64,000 nucleotides of DNA, taken from assembly GCA_012274445.1 (NCBI GenBank), contig JAAROD010000049.1, positions 496,001 through 560,000 of the forward strand, in the 5' to 3' direction. The notes under the pieces were generated by a model that had not been told where the DNA came from, ran no database searches, and worked only from the letters and a program-made list of their open reading frames with translations. This stretch comes from Sclerotiophoma versabilis. Lineage: Eukaryota; Ascomycota; Dothideomycetes; Pleosporales; Didymellaceae. Made by a program: the position numbers and the translations under genes. Positions 45,433-57,200 of this stretch are shown in pieces (positions within the stretch are counted from its first letter, which is position 1; the number at the start of each line of letters is the position of its first letter).

Positions 45433-46671
45433 TTACAACGTGCTCTTCGACACTTCCTTCTCCTTCATCGATCGTACCATCGCAAGTGCCGTATCCAACC
45501 CTCTCTTCGTGTTTTCGAAGTAGATGTGCGAGAACTCACTGCTCGCCTGTCCACTAATAGTTCTCGCTTGGATACCGTGACTGATCGTGCTGCCCTGCTC
45601 TTCATATCAGCATACATTCTTCATGCATCGCGTAACGTGATACATACTCTCATCAAATGAAACACCTTCGCGATCTCCCATTGGTCCCTCCTTGGATCCC
45701 AACCAGTGATCTTCGCATACTCATCCACTAGCTCATCCATACTTGGCATCCCACTCCCCCTCTGGTTCTCAGGCAAATACACCTCGCCACCCTGATCATC
45801 CCTCACCGCGTCGCCCTTCTGCGCCCGGTTCCAGTACGGGCCGCACGCATAGCACACATCCATCATGGGGTTACCCAGGGTGCTCAACTCCCAGTCAAGT
45901 ATGGCGATGACTCGTGGCTCAGTGGGATGCAAAATGACGTTGTCGAATTTGTAGTCGCCGTGGATAATGCTGGTGCGATCCGAAGGCACATTTTTGCGTA
46001 TGTAGTCTACGATTTCGTCGAAATTTGGATGCGCGCGGCCGAGCTCTTTGCCGGTGGTAATGTCTTTGACTTTGGCTTGCTGGGCTTCGATGCGCGAGAA
46101 GGTGTTGCAGTGGCGTGTATAGAAGTCTCTTTTCTTGCCGAAGTCGGACAGGCCAATTGAGTCTGGGTCGATCGAGTGCAGCCAGGCGAGCGTTGAGATC
46201 AGGGAGAACCAAGCTGAGCGTCGTTGTGTCGGAGGCAGGGTGGAGAGATTTGGATCGGTTATGATGCGGCCTTTGACAAACTCCATTACCTGGTGCTGGG
46301 TCAGTCTTGATCGCAGGAGCTCCGGGCGTGGTATGACCTACGTAGAATGCTGTTCCAATTACTGAAGAATCCATACATAGACAATATACTTTTGGAACTG
46401 GAAAGCCGTCGACATTCGCAAGTGCTTTGAGGACTTTATATTCTCGATCGACCTGGTGCGCAACTGGAGAGATTATAGTTCCACTGGGCTTCTTTCGAAG
46501 TATATATCGAGTTTTGTTCGCATCATCTACAAAGTATGTCGGGTTGCTCTGCCCATATCCAATCTTCGTCGATACTACGGGCAGCTTCAGTTCGAAGATG
46601 TGCTGCTGTAGGTATTCGCCCAATTTGGCGTCGTCGAGGCCATGCCGCCCTGACTGCTCCGAAGAAGTCAT
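45433..46671 (-). CDS. APH-fold phosphotransferase, ACAD10/11 N-domain-like
   Basis: Three exons on the minus strand: 46671-46342, 46289-45648 and 45594-45433; 377 aa, introns 52 and 53 nt. The first join gives GTAFYVMEFVKGR, the second HLMRGSTISHGIQAR. Kinase-like motifs are present: RYILRKKPSG in the N-lobe, the catalytic loop IIHGDYKFDN near residue 218, and the Mg-binding ILDWE near 240, followed by GNPMMDVCY. This is the aminoglycoside-phosphotransferase family form found alone in fungi and fused to acyl-CoA dehydrogenase in ACAD10/ACAD11, where it phosphorylates 4-hydroxy fatty acids. Antibiotic resistance is unlikely. Twelve consecutive C (45367-45378) lie just past its stop, in the 151-base gap to the convergent gene. 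Confidence 0.9.
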
Positions 46672-46987
46672 CCTGAGCAGCTTGATCCCTAACTCTTTTT
46701 TGTAAATACTTCCTTGTTGGGTGGATAGGTAAACATGTTTGCCGTTTTACATGTTGTCAATATTATTCGAGTAAGCTGCGTTGAGCGCTGGTTAGCCTCG
46801 GTGAAGCGCTTCTCGAGATGATTGGTGCGGGGTCAATGTCGCTAACAGAATACATCGAACGCACGTTTTTGAGGAGTGATGCTATTGCGAAAGACGGTGA
46901 TTGGCCTCATCAGTTGATGAATTCCTGACTCCTATTGCTTATTCTTGTGAAGCTCTATGCTCTGCATCGGGTAATCTGCGTCTTTGC
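46672..46987. other. Gap between two minus-strand genes
   Basis: 316 bases upstream of the APH-like gene, likely its promoter and the 3' end of the NTF2-like gene. No gene seen. Confidence 0.5.
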
Positions 46988-47458
46988 TTACTCGCCAACA
47001 GCGTCCCAGGCGCTCAATGGATCTGCCCAGATCTCCCAATGCCCTATCTTGCCTTGCTCGTCAAAGTCGCTAAACCTGTAAATAAATTGCTCGTCCCAAC
47101 CTTTGCCCGTTTTCTGGCTTGCGAAATGTCCCTTGCCTACTACACTCACCATCCCTGCATCAACATCGACGATGAACGCTTTAGCATCTGGGAATGCGTC
47201 TTTGTTCAGAGACATTGCAAGAGTCTCAGTCATGAGCTTGAAATAATTTTCGCAGCCATCTCTGCCTGTGAAGGTCTTCGCAAGGAAGGGAAGTCGCGAG
47301 CGTGCCCACTCCGGTCCATGCTCGGTGATCTTGGGGTTATTGGAGAAGTACTGCGACAGAAGCTCAGATGGCGGAGGAGGTGATATCAGAGCTGCTGAAA
47401 ACTCAGATGTGACATTGCGGAGCGTGGTGCTGCGTGTTGAAGCCATGCCTGGAGGCAT
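46988..47458 (-). CDS. NTF2-like (SnoaL-type) protein
   Basis: Single exon, 156 aa from ATG 47458; a second in-frame ATG four codons on is equally possible. The frame opens further upstream only at TTG. After a Thr/Ser-rich start, the body has the NTF2-fold pattern: a helix ending LLSQYFSNNPKITEHGPEWA, the SRLPFLAKTFTGRDGCENYFKLM segment common to SnoaL-like proteins, and beta strands around AFIVDVDAGMVSVVGKGHF and FIYRFSDFDEQGKIGHWEIWAD. Family members are small cyclases, isomerases or binding proteins, often of unknown substrate. No catalytic dyad can be assigned. The start region could be a targeting peptide. Confidence 0.75.
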   Translation of the reverse strand: MPPGMASTRSTTLRNVTSEFSAALISPPPPSELLSQYFSNNPKITEHGPEWARSRLPFLAKTFTGRDGCENYFKLMTETLAMSLNKDAFPDAKAFIVDVDAGMVSVVGKGHFASQKTGKGWDEQFIYRFSDFDEQGKIGHWEIWADPLSAWDAVGE

Positions 47459-48182
47459 TAAACGGCGTGTCCGTAAGCGGACGTTCCAGAAAAGTCCTTG
47501 TCGGTGACTTTGACAAAAGCGGTGAATGGCGGTTGTGGCTTTTGGTTTGAGGCGTGCTGACAAGCTGTCGGGTTCGGCGAGTCACTGCAACGCGGTAGGC
47601 GTCAAGCTAGGGTTACAGCGTGAAGAGCTGAGTGAGAAATTGGTGTGGGGAAGAGTGAAGTGACAGCCGTTGTAAATGTGTGAAAGTAAGCACAACTCAC
47701 GACGTTAGAGGTGGCCCTGTGAAATGCGTAAGGCTGACGTTGAAGTTGCAGCGAAACTGTCTGTTTGGTGTAAGGGGATTACGTCACTTTGGGTAGGGCT
47801 CATCTAAGCATGCCAAATGCTCGCCCAGCTTACAACGAGGCGATGAGGGACACATCAATATCGTCCCAGGTTCATGACCTTAGGATGAACGGAGTTCTTC
47901 ACTGTTTAACAATTACGCACGTCCCCGCAAAGCAGTGACGAAAAGCCAATGATTGTACAGTACGCATTGACCTGTCGATTGCTAGTCTATCAAAAGAAGC
48001 AATACTAACGCACGAATCTGACATGGGTATCTTTCCGCCTCCTGTGTGGCTATCAAACGCCCCAAAGTATCTACTCTTCCAATACTCGATCTGGTCGATC
48101 CATCATACGTAGTCCTTCATATCGTACCAGTACGAGAGGCCCGTTGAGTCCGGCTCCGGTCTCCCCTGTCTTGAATAGTAGT
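47459..48182. other. Intergenic region
   Basis: 724 bases upstream of the NTF2-like gene and downstream of the unknown gene at 48183. No gene or repeat is seen. Confidence 0.5.
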
Positions 48183-49403
48183 TTATTTCATCGCTGTGAA
48201 CAAACAGATCTGTCGTGCCATTTGACTGGCAAGCAGGATCTCCCTAAACACTTGGTCCATACCACCAGCGAAATGGATTGTATAGCTGTCGACCTTCCCG
48301 CTTCTCTTCTTCTCACCCCACACCAACTTCGTCATAGGTTGTGCATCGTCACAACGCTTTCCTGTTCGGCTACCAGGCTTTGTCCAATCTTTTCGAAACT
48401 CGTACAGCGTCTCAGGCATCGAGTCATCCTTCGAGTCTCCAGACTTCCAGACAAAACGTCGGCCTCCGTAGGTAAAGCGTCGCGGTGACCACGGGATCTT
48501 CTGTTGTCGGTCTGGATATTCCTTGACGGACTGTGAGAACGCATCTTTGACATCTAGATGAATACATCGCGACTTGTAGGCGGCATCCTTCGATGATGTG
48601 GATAGACGTTGCTTTTCGATACCAGAGAGTAGTATATGAATGCATGTCTTTGGATACTCAGCAACCCTGGAAAAGTCGGCAGTAGTAATCTGGTTATCAC
48701 CGCGGTGCATAGCTTCGAGCATGTACATGGCGTACTTGTCTGAATGTTCGCGCGCTGTGTAGACATAGTTGCGGCTGCCTGAGAGACCAGTCCATTCCCG
48801 TGTGCGGTGAAGATGATAGGTTGTTGGTGCTTGGTATGGGTCCAGCATTGAGTGGTAAGGGATGTCTGGGGATGGTAGCTCATCGTAAAGTGGTGAGTAG
48901 GGTGGGGTGACGGATATTGGTGACGATGACTGCCAAGTGAGAAGCTTGTGTATCTGGAAGAATATCAGTTCATGTGCACGCTATTACATGAGTCGAAACA
49001 GTTAACACACAGATGATAAGGTCTCGCTCTCTTCGTCAAGGTCTCCATTTGCGCCCCACTGATTTGGCGCAGGTACGAATGTGCATTCATTTCCCCATCC
49101 ATCATAGCCACCACTACCGCTTTCCAAATGCGGCCTTAAGGCTCGCTGTCGCTCCCTATGGATTGTGATCTGTGTCTTGATGATTCTGATCTGTTCGTCT
49201 GAGTTCTCGTCGGGCGATATACTGGCTAACGACTGTTCAATCTCTTGCTCAAGCGCTATCGCTGCTGCTTCATGTTCCATGTAGGATGTGTCGTATTGCC
49301 AGGCGTGCTCGGATTCAAAAGCGGAACTACGTAGAAGTTCTAGGCGCGCATGGAACATCAACTCTTCGCTGCCCATGTTGGGCGCGTAGTAAATCGAATA
49401 CAT
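48183..49403 (-). CDS. Protein of unknown function, two exons
   Basis: Two exons on the minus strand, 49403-49011 and 48953-48183, with a 57-nt intron (GTGTGT...CCAG); 387 aa if ATG 49403 is used; ATG 49376 (MGSEELMF) is another choice. The join gives ETLSSIHKLLTWQ and keeps frame through PISVTPPYSPLYDELPSPD, a Pro-rich linker. The first exon has a Glu-rich helical stretch (AAIALEQEIEQSLASIS); the second is mixed alpha/beta without a motif I can name (RFTYGGRRFVWKSGD, LVWGEKKRSGK). No signal peptide or membrane helix. The family is not recognised. Splice agreement and composition support a real gene. Confidence 0.6.
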
Positions 49404-51300
49404 CCAAAGATTCAACCGCTGGCGAGTAGCAGAAAAAAAGGTAGGTGCCTCTAGATTGTTTGGAATCCGGATAAGTTATCTTGATACTGAGACAACCTGA
49501 AAGCCGAGAGGAGACTATTAAGGCATGGAAAGGCTGAAAGACAGAAGGCTGAAGTGTAGTGCCCATTACTGCTGATAAACAGCTGGAAGGACCCGTGAGC
49601 ACGGCGCGCTAATGGACGGCGCCCCCGCTGACCCCTGCCATACTGCATCTGTCCTGCGTGACGCTGCATGACCAGGCCGGGGTAAAGTCAAGTTGCGGTG
49701 GACATGGGATAGAGCCAGGGCCATTCGCGAAACTAGCTAGATGCAGAAGTAACTGGATGTAACTAAACGTTGAAACAGTCATTTCCTGTTGGACGGAATC
49801 CCATGCGAAACTGTCCTGACCGCTGGAAGGCGGCGTTTCCGGTGACCAGTCTGCGTTCCTCAGCATCGCCGCCTGTCACCAAACAGCGTACACTCCTCTG
49901 GGATACACAATGCATTCCGACCTTTCTCTCGGTTGGCCGACCCAGAGGTGTAGAATGATAATAAATGGTTAGATGCATGTCGTCTCTTTCTAGGCTTGAG
50001 CTCGGCGACGACGAACTTCCACTGAAATAGGTTTGTTACCCACCAACCACCTGGGCACCGTTTGCGCCGCTCTCTTCTCCCTTGGATCGCGTGGTCTGCT
50101 AAGTCGCTGTGGGCACAGAACATCGAACGGAGCATTTGGTGCGATTTGGCGGCCTGTTCACGCGTCTCGCGCGGGGACAGACGCCTCTGCGGTGTCGGGA
50201 ACGCTGACAGCAGATGGGCGTCGTAGCGCCTCACCAGCTGAGCAACCATTAGCCTCCCTCTCTGTCCATCCAAAGCTTCCGGCCCCTCAATTTGCGATGT
50301 AAAAGCCAACACTATCAAGACACTTCGACGTCAAGTCATCACCTGCGCACGTCTCTGAAGCAAACAACAATCCACAGGGCTGATCTAAGTGAGCCACTCT
50401 GACGGGTGCACTAGCGGGAGGTGGGGCCTTTGACGGGGGCGAGCGAAGCGGCTTATGACCGCGGCTTAGGTTCATCTCGATTCATGCCTTAGATTTAGTA
50501 GCTGCAATGGCCTGAAATATCAACACCCTCCATCTGGAAGTTGATAATTCGATGCCGGCTGTGGACGAATGTCCGAACACAGAGGCCAATCATATCGGGT
50601 CGACGGCACAACCCGAGTGAAGTAACACAAATCTGACAACACGCAGGCGATGACACTCCATTCCTCCACCCTGCATTCGTCAATGTGCAGCAGCAGCTGC
50701 CTTGCCTCGGGCCCTTGACTTTCTTAAGTGCCCTTCTAATGGGAGAGTTGGGAGCCGATTTTATCAGGGAGTACAGACTCCAATTAGGCATGTGGTCTTG
50801 TGTCGCGGCAATCAAATGAGCATCGGTTCTGCCGTTCGCGTAGCAATTAGTAAGAAGCAGCACGTTTCGCACGGGTGCACTGTACCCGTGTGCCTCGCCG
50901 AACTGTGCACCAAACCATACTGACCGCTTCTGTCGTGCCACCTTCTCTCATTATGTATTGAACCGCATGATCGCGCTCACGATGCGTAACGCAGGGCACA
51001 TGCGCTGGACGCTGATTCTGGCTTTTCGTGTCTTTCTGGGACGGAGTGAATGAACCATTGAAGGAACGAGAACAACGACCAAAGAAAACATGGAAGGGAG
51101 CTGAGTTTCTCAGGAAGATGCTTCTTCTTCAATCTGGCATATACCGGTACCGGATCAGGATACATATCGTGATGTGCTACGTCATCTATTTCCGGTAGCG
51201 CCGCGTTAAGTACGCAGTTGAAGTATTTCAGCAACGTCAACCACCCGATCAAAGTCAATACCTTTCCCAGTTTCGTCAAAATATTGAAGCTCTCGCAACA
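49404..51300. other. Divergent intergenic region (1.9 kb)
   Basis: Between outward-pointing genes at 49403 and 51301. Several ORFs of 70-150 codons overlap on both strands without domains or plausible splice joins. I see no gene, tandem array or mobile element. Confidence 0.5.
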
Positions 51301-51894
51301 ATGGCTCCAGGCGACAATCTCCCAGATTTCCTGACAAACACTCCACTACACTCTTCTTTCGATAAAGACATCAAGGACACTCATCTCATCTACGACTACG
51401 ACGCGCAAGACAAGGATGGTAACCCGGAAAAGTGGCGGTATGAGCTTTGGTGCTTCTCAGACGACCGTGTTGTCTATGCCATCCACGGAGGCCCAATGGC
51501 TGGACGTATCAACTATCAGAGGGCAACGTATCAATGCATCCGTCCTGGTGAGCTCTGGCAAATCAACTGGCTCGAAGAGACAGGCACGGTAGTTTCTGCT
51601 GTCTACGACATCCCAAACAAGAAGATCACAACCCTGATCTCGTTCTCTGAAGGACATTGGAAGCAGGCAGAGGTCGCGCATGGAGACAAGAGGCACAAGG
51701 AGAACCTGGAGAAGTGGAGGAAGCTAGCTGAAGTAGGAAACCAGACTAGCCGGTTCATGTTGAGTGAGCAGGCGGATATCATTGAGGCGTTCAAAGTAAG
51801 TGGTGTTCTTGGACTTTTGAGAACGTACTAACGAAGCTTTCCCCAGGGCAAGGGTGACCTGGTGCCTATCAGCGAAGACGATCCCACATTTTGA
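51301..51894 (+). CDS. Phenolic acid decarboxylase
   Basis: Two exons, 51301-51795 and 51847-51894, with a 51-nt intron; 180 aa, normal for the family. Matching features to bacterial PadC/FdC are THLIYDYD (two Tyr of the active-site lid), YELW, YAIHGGPMAGR with its conserved Arg, and IRPGELWQINWLEETGTVVS, whose Glu corresponds to the catalytic acid. No cofactor is needed. The enzyme removes CO2 from p-coumaric, ferulic or caffeic acid to give vinylphenols and would act in the cytosol. It suits a fungus living on plant tissue, as detoxification or lignin-monomer use. The short last exon encodes GKGDLVPISEDDPTF. Confidence 0.92.
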
Positions 51895-52729
51895 TCATAC
51901 GTATCTCGATAAAATGGACTAGCTAAAACTGTAAGCTTAAGTAGTGATGTATATACTCCGTATGAGAAAATGCTTGATAGCAGTTGCGGATCAGATCAAA
52001 CGCGGGGCTAGTGCCAATGTAGTTAGTCCACCATCTTGGCGTCGTGGGTCCGTGGGCCTCGCTCGCTCAAGTTTTCTAACGAAGCTTCGCCAGCTCAATA
52101 ACACAATCATGCTGCATCTGTTGTGCACCGATAGCAACTTGCGCTGTGAAGCCTTTGCTATGCGCTTTGGGTGCCCTTTGTCTTGCTAACCAACAGTGAG
52201 GATACAGTCTAATCTGTATGCCACCAGTGGTACGTTCGATTTCCTGCAAAGCACCCCTCCCCACGCTACAAGATGAGATACATCAGACCATATCAATCTA
52301 TAGGAAGAGCCGGAAAAGGTATGGCTAGCATCGACATATGTTACGCCGTCGCTGCTTATAAATCGGTCGCTGAGAGCGAAATTTCCCCTACGCGTTGCAA
52401 GCACGTCTCTATTGCATGCGCTGACTTTGGAACCACAGACGAAATCCGCTCGAACGGACGATGCGCGTGCCGCCTTCCCCTTGCGAGCGTTAACGACCTC
52501 TTCGCATCGATGCGCCTGTATGGTCACGAAGGTGCAACCACGGATCATGATAACTCTGGCGGGTCGTCGTAACATCTTTCATGAACAGCACCAGTATGGC
52601 ACAAGAGATTTAGCAAGAGTAGTACAAAATATAATACTGTATATTCAACACCAAGACCGCACCGATTCTGCGCTAGACCACACGCTCTCTCTGGCCCATG
52701 CAACTAGTGTCTACATTGTCGATGCGCGT
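51895..52729. other. Convergent intergenic region
   Basis: Between the ends of the decarboxylase and Ada-like genes. Open frames on both strands lack domains. Nothing supported. Confidence 0.55.
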
Positions 52730-53629
52730 TCAACGTATGGGACCTCGTGCAATTGGAGTATCTGACTTATCGAAGTCTTGTGTTACGTCTAGTATGAAGT
52801 CGGCACTCGCTATATCGTTTTGGAGTAGCATGGCCAAATCAATGTCGAAGTTGAACGTTGGATCCATGGGTACCGGCTTGGTACTTTGACACCGTCCATA
52901 ATCGATCAAGGTAGAGTCCCATCCATAGATGCTCGACAGCTGCTTGCTCGACAGTGTGGAGTCGATGTCTGTGTTGTGACACTCGGGTGGTCCTACAGCC
53001 CAGGGTTGTATTGGGAGCCCATCGATCGAGGACTCGGTGAAGCTAGCTGCTGCAATCTGTGCTGCCTGCGCCATAAAATCATCGCCTAAAGTTGTGTTCG
53101 AATCGAATTGGTATTCCGCCAGCTCAGAGATATCAAACGTATCCCAATCAAAGGTTTCCACATTTGACGGGCTCAGCTCGGACCCTGAGGATGGGCTCGA
53201 GCTGCTGTGCTGCGCCGCAATTATGTTCGTGTACTCTCGCGGTGTTGTGCCGGTCTTGTCTTTAAAGATCTTGTGGAAGTACCTTGGTGTAAGCCCGACT
53301 TTTTTCGCAAGATCGTGCAGCTTCAAGTTCTTGGCATCGCCATTTCTCGCTGTTTCTTCAATGAAGCCCATGGCCTTCGCGACGGCTTTGTCCTGTGGGT
53401 CTTCGTTTTCGACGTTCGGCTTACATCGCTTGCATGCCCTAAAACCTAACGCTTCTGCCTCCGCAATTGTCTTCTGGAAACTAATGTTGGCTCTTCGTGC
53501 AAGTCTTGCCGGACAAGTTGGTCTGCAGTAAATTTGTGTTGACTTGACAGAATAAAAGAAGTGCCCGTTGGCATTGGGATCACGAGTCGCCAATGCTCGC
53601 CAACGTTGACCATCCGTTGTGTAAGACAT
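52730..53629 (-). CDS. Ada-type methylphosphotriester-DNA sensor with AraC-type helix-turn-helix
   Basis: Single exon, 299 aa, ATG at 53629 (the frame extends four codons to a GTG). Residues 1-75 match the N-terminal domain of bacterial Ada: TDGQRWRALATRD, FFYSVKSTQIYCRPTCPAR, and FRACKRCKP. Cys35, Cys39, Cys66 and Cys69 are the four zinc ligands, of which the first accepts a methyl group from DNA methylphosphotriesters. Residues ~82-140 are one AraC-type domain (NLKLHDLAKKVGLTPRYFHKIFKDKTGTTPREY). The rest is acidic and Ser-rich without the O6-methylguanine transferase domain of E. coli Ada, and may activate transcription. It likely senses alkylation damage and switches on repair genes. A MutL homologue diverges from it. 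Confidence 0.93.
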   Translation of the reverse strand: MSYTTDGQRWRALATRDPNANGHFFYSVKSTQIYCRPTCPARLARRANISFQKTIAEAEALGFRACKRCKPNVENEDPQDKAVAKAMGFIEETARNGDAKNLKLHDLAKKVGLTPRYFHKIFKDKTGTTPREYTNIIAAQHSSSSPSSGSELSPSNVETFDWDTFDISELAEYQFDSNTTLGDDFMAQAAQIAAASFTESSIDGLPIQPWAVGPPECHNTDIDSTLSSKQLSSIYGWDSTLIDYGRCQSTKPVPMDPTFNFDIDLAMLLQNDIASADFILDVTQDFDKSDTPIARGPIR

Positions 53630-54252
53630 TGCTGCTCGCACTACAAACTGAAGAGTTCAATGGTCAGCACGATCAGTCTACGAGTGACAGCTGCACATAC
53701 AATAACCGCTGACTCCACAAGTCAGCCTGTGACGCACGCGAAATTGGCCTTTGACCCGAAAGTGGGGCACTCGATAGGTTTGGCTATTGGTGTCGTGAGA
53801 CTACACAACACGACAATCAACTCGGGGAAAACAAAGAAGTGTGCCAAAATGAGCCTTCTGCAAGCCGTTAGGTAGAGATTGTTGATAAAGTGATGGAGCA
53901 GACTTACTGCGCGCCGGCAGAACTCCGTAGTTTCGGATCGAGCGCTCTGATTGGCCAAATTGAAAGCAAGGTAGATGATTATGCGCTTTGTATCCGAACA
54001 CATCAACACTGACCGAGATATGCAGAAACAAAACAAGTGAACGCTTTGAAGTTTAATAGAAGTCCGGAACTAATGAATGAGATTGTCGCATGATGAGGTA
54101 CCGCTCGCGTGCTCGACCCGACTGTTTGGGTTTCTGGCCATGTAAAGAGGGAAGGGACGATGGACCGGCTCACCTCAAATCTAACAGACCCCTCGCACCC
54201 CGAACTCCACTCAGGTCTGCTGTGTCTTTGACAACCTCAATTTTTGTCAAGA
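53630..54252. promoter_or_regulatory. Divergent promoter of the Ada-like and MutL-like genes
   Basis: 623 bases between the two start codons, so both promoters lie here. No ORF on either strand has a domain. Any Ada-like binding site cannot be named from sequence, since the fungal recognition motif is not known to me. Confidence 0.55.
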
Positions 54253-57200
54253 ATGGTAGACAATGGAGAAGGCAGTGCGCCGCCAGGTATTGCAGTACTT
54301 CCACCAACAACAGTGCGACAGATAGGCTCTCACCAACTGATCACGGACCCGAGCTCAGTCGTCAAGGAGCTGGTTGATAACGCTCTAGATGCACGAGCGA
54401 AGAGCATATTTGTTGACATCACTGCTAACACCGTCGACTCCATACAAGTCAAGGATGACGGTCACGGCATTCCTTACGAGGACCGAGCAGTCGCCTGTCG
54501 TCGTTATTGCACCAGCAAAATCAGAGACTTCCGCGATCTCAAAGAGTTAGGAGGCAAATGGCTTGGGTTTCGTGGTGAAGCACTCGCAAGCACAGCCGAC
54601 ATGAGCGGTACAGTATCAATTACGACTCGCGTAGAAGGTGAGCCAGTAGCTGTAAAACTCAATTACCAGCGCAATGGTGAGCTTGCTTCGTGAGTTTGTT
54701 GATTCAGGGGTAAGTCACTAACAGTACTGACAACAGTTTAGGACTGCGCGCGACTCTCACCCCATCGGCACTACAGTCAAGGCCACAAAACTGCTGGAAT
54801 CAGCGAAGGTTCGGAGGGACTTAGCCATAAAGGGTTCAGCGAGATGTCTCGCAAAAATTCGACGTCTCATGCAAGCCTACGCACTCGCAAGACCTGCCGT
54901 ACGTTTCAGATTGCACGTCCTGAAGGCGAAGAACAATAATGGTAACTTTGTCTACGCACCGAAAGCGAATGCCAACGTCGAAGATGCTGCTTTCAAGGTC
55001 ATCGGAAAAGAGTGCGCTTCACAATGTGACTGGACAGTACTCGAAATGGGCGACTTCGAAGTATGTGCATTTCTGCCAAAACCCACTGCAGTTGGGTCGA
55101 AGGTCGCAAATCAGGGTGCTTTCATCTCAATCGATTCCAGACCGGTATCTGCCACCCGGGGCACTATGAAGAAAATTGCCGCAGCTGTCAGAGACAGACT
55201 GCGTAAGGTCAACTCGACACTATCCAACGTCAGAGATCCTTTCTTCTGCATGAACATCATCTGCCCAGTGGATAGCTACGATCCAAATGTTGAGCCAGCA
55301 AAAGACGATGTCATCTTTGGCGATGGAGACTTCATTCTTGCACTGGTGGGTCAACTTCTGCTTTCCTACTATCCCGAGAACACTACCAGTGCCGATCACA
55401 CCGAGCACTCGCAGTCGGAAGATGTAGTGGTGACACAATCGCCTCAGATATCTCATGTTGAGGAGCCTTTGTCACGTTCACACACACCTTTCTCAATTTG
55501 TCAAGACAAGCAAATCGAGGAGCCTGAGGCTCCCAGCTTGGCAGCACACAGCTGGCCACTACGTTGGAGGTCTAGTATGTATGGTGTTGATGAGGAAGAC
55601 CTTGAGTTTCTGCAAAAGAACACATCTGTTGCGGTCGAAGAAGAAGAACGTTGTTTTGACGCAGCCTTGTCCAATCCCTGGACTATTACTCGCATGAATG
55701 TTCCTATCAAGTCCAAAAAGTCTGTCAGTAATGGACAGTTGCCGAGTCCAGCAAAGAGTCAAGGCGGTATCTCTACAGCACCTCAATCTCCTGCATGCGA
55801 ATTCACCCCATGTCAGTCTGGGCCTGTTGAGCCGCTGACTTTTCAGACCACGTCACAAGCCAACATACAAAACGATCGGCCTGACGATGAGCTCCAGGGA
55901 GGCAGTCAACGCTTGCTAAGGCCTGCTCCCCCTGATTTTGCCATTCTCAGTCACAACTCAAGTCCACGATTGAATCGCGTTCCTGAGCTACCATTATTTA
56001 GAGAGAGAATGTTTTCTGGTTTCAGCCAACCAGCTCCTCAAGCCTCAATCTCTGTCACGTCGTTTGCGGGCACTGCAACCCCACGACGCAACCCAGAATC
56101 CCGCCAGCCCTTCAATAATAAGCCATTTGTGCCACCAGCTCCACAGTTGAAGGAAACTTGGTTCGGTCAGCCCATGCGTAATGCGCCCAAAGCTGCTCGT
56201 CCACAGAAGGGTTCTCGACAACAAGGGCTCACTTTCTTTCCGAATGATAGCTCGTTCAGCTCACAGAGGTCACTAGTGTTGCCGGCCGCTGAACGACTGG
56301 TTGAGACGACATTGCTCTCGAAAGATAACACCGATATTCGTGAATTCTTCAGCAACTCCAGACGTGCCCTAGCTAACGCTGCCTCCTGTGTCCGAGCCAG
56401 AGACACGCAACCACGGCATATTTCAGATCAGCTCCATGTGTACACAGAGCTAGAGAGCCCAGTGCGAGGCTCAGCGCGTAGATCACAATCAGCCGATCCA
56501 TACCAGTGTTCGATAGCTCCGGCTCGGGAGATGGATACATCCTTCCAGCTCCACCAGAATGCGACACAAAGGCCACCTACAAGTCAAACTTGTAGATACG
56601 ACCCTTTAGAGATTGCGTCTGCAGCTCGACCTGCCCCTGGCCCACGACGTCGCCGAACGACAGATGGCGGTCTCCACCAGACCAAGTCCTCCACTCTCCC
56701 TCTCAACTTCACACCCAACGGTTTCAGAATCCATACTCTATCTCTCCCCATCAACATCAGAGTCTTGTCCATCGCACAGCAAGCTCGCAAGCTCGACATG
56801 ACCGCCAATAGTCTCGAGTGGGGTTACGACAGCAGACATGCATTTGACGTCTTCGCTTCACCCATTTCCGAGCGCAAGATCATGAACTGGGTAGTCAGCA
56901 TCGACAACATGCTGCAAGCTATCTTCAAGAGGGTCTCTGGTGTAGAAGTCAGAGGCACCTTGCACGAGAGTATCCAGCGCCTCCTGAACACGCGCAAGGG
57001 AGAAGAAACAGAAGACGGCGACACTCACCGCGCGGTCGTCGCCGCAGATAGAAAAACACCAACGCTCGCTGACGACAACATCAATCTTCCGATTGTCGAT
57101 GCGAGCGTTGGCTTGTCGGGTCCTGGCGCAGTTCACTGCGAACCAGGCGCGCTTGAGCAGGCAGCCACCACACGTGGGAACATCGTTGCAATCCCCGAGC

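Noticed and set aside
47459..47563. 35-codon upstream extension of the NTF2-like protein
   Set aside because: It begins at TTG; an ATG in good position exists at 47458.
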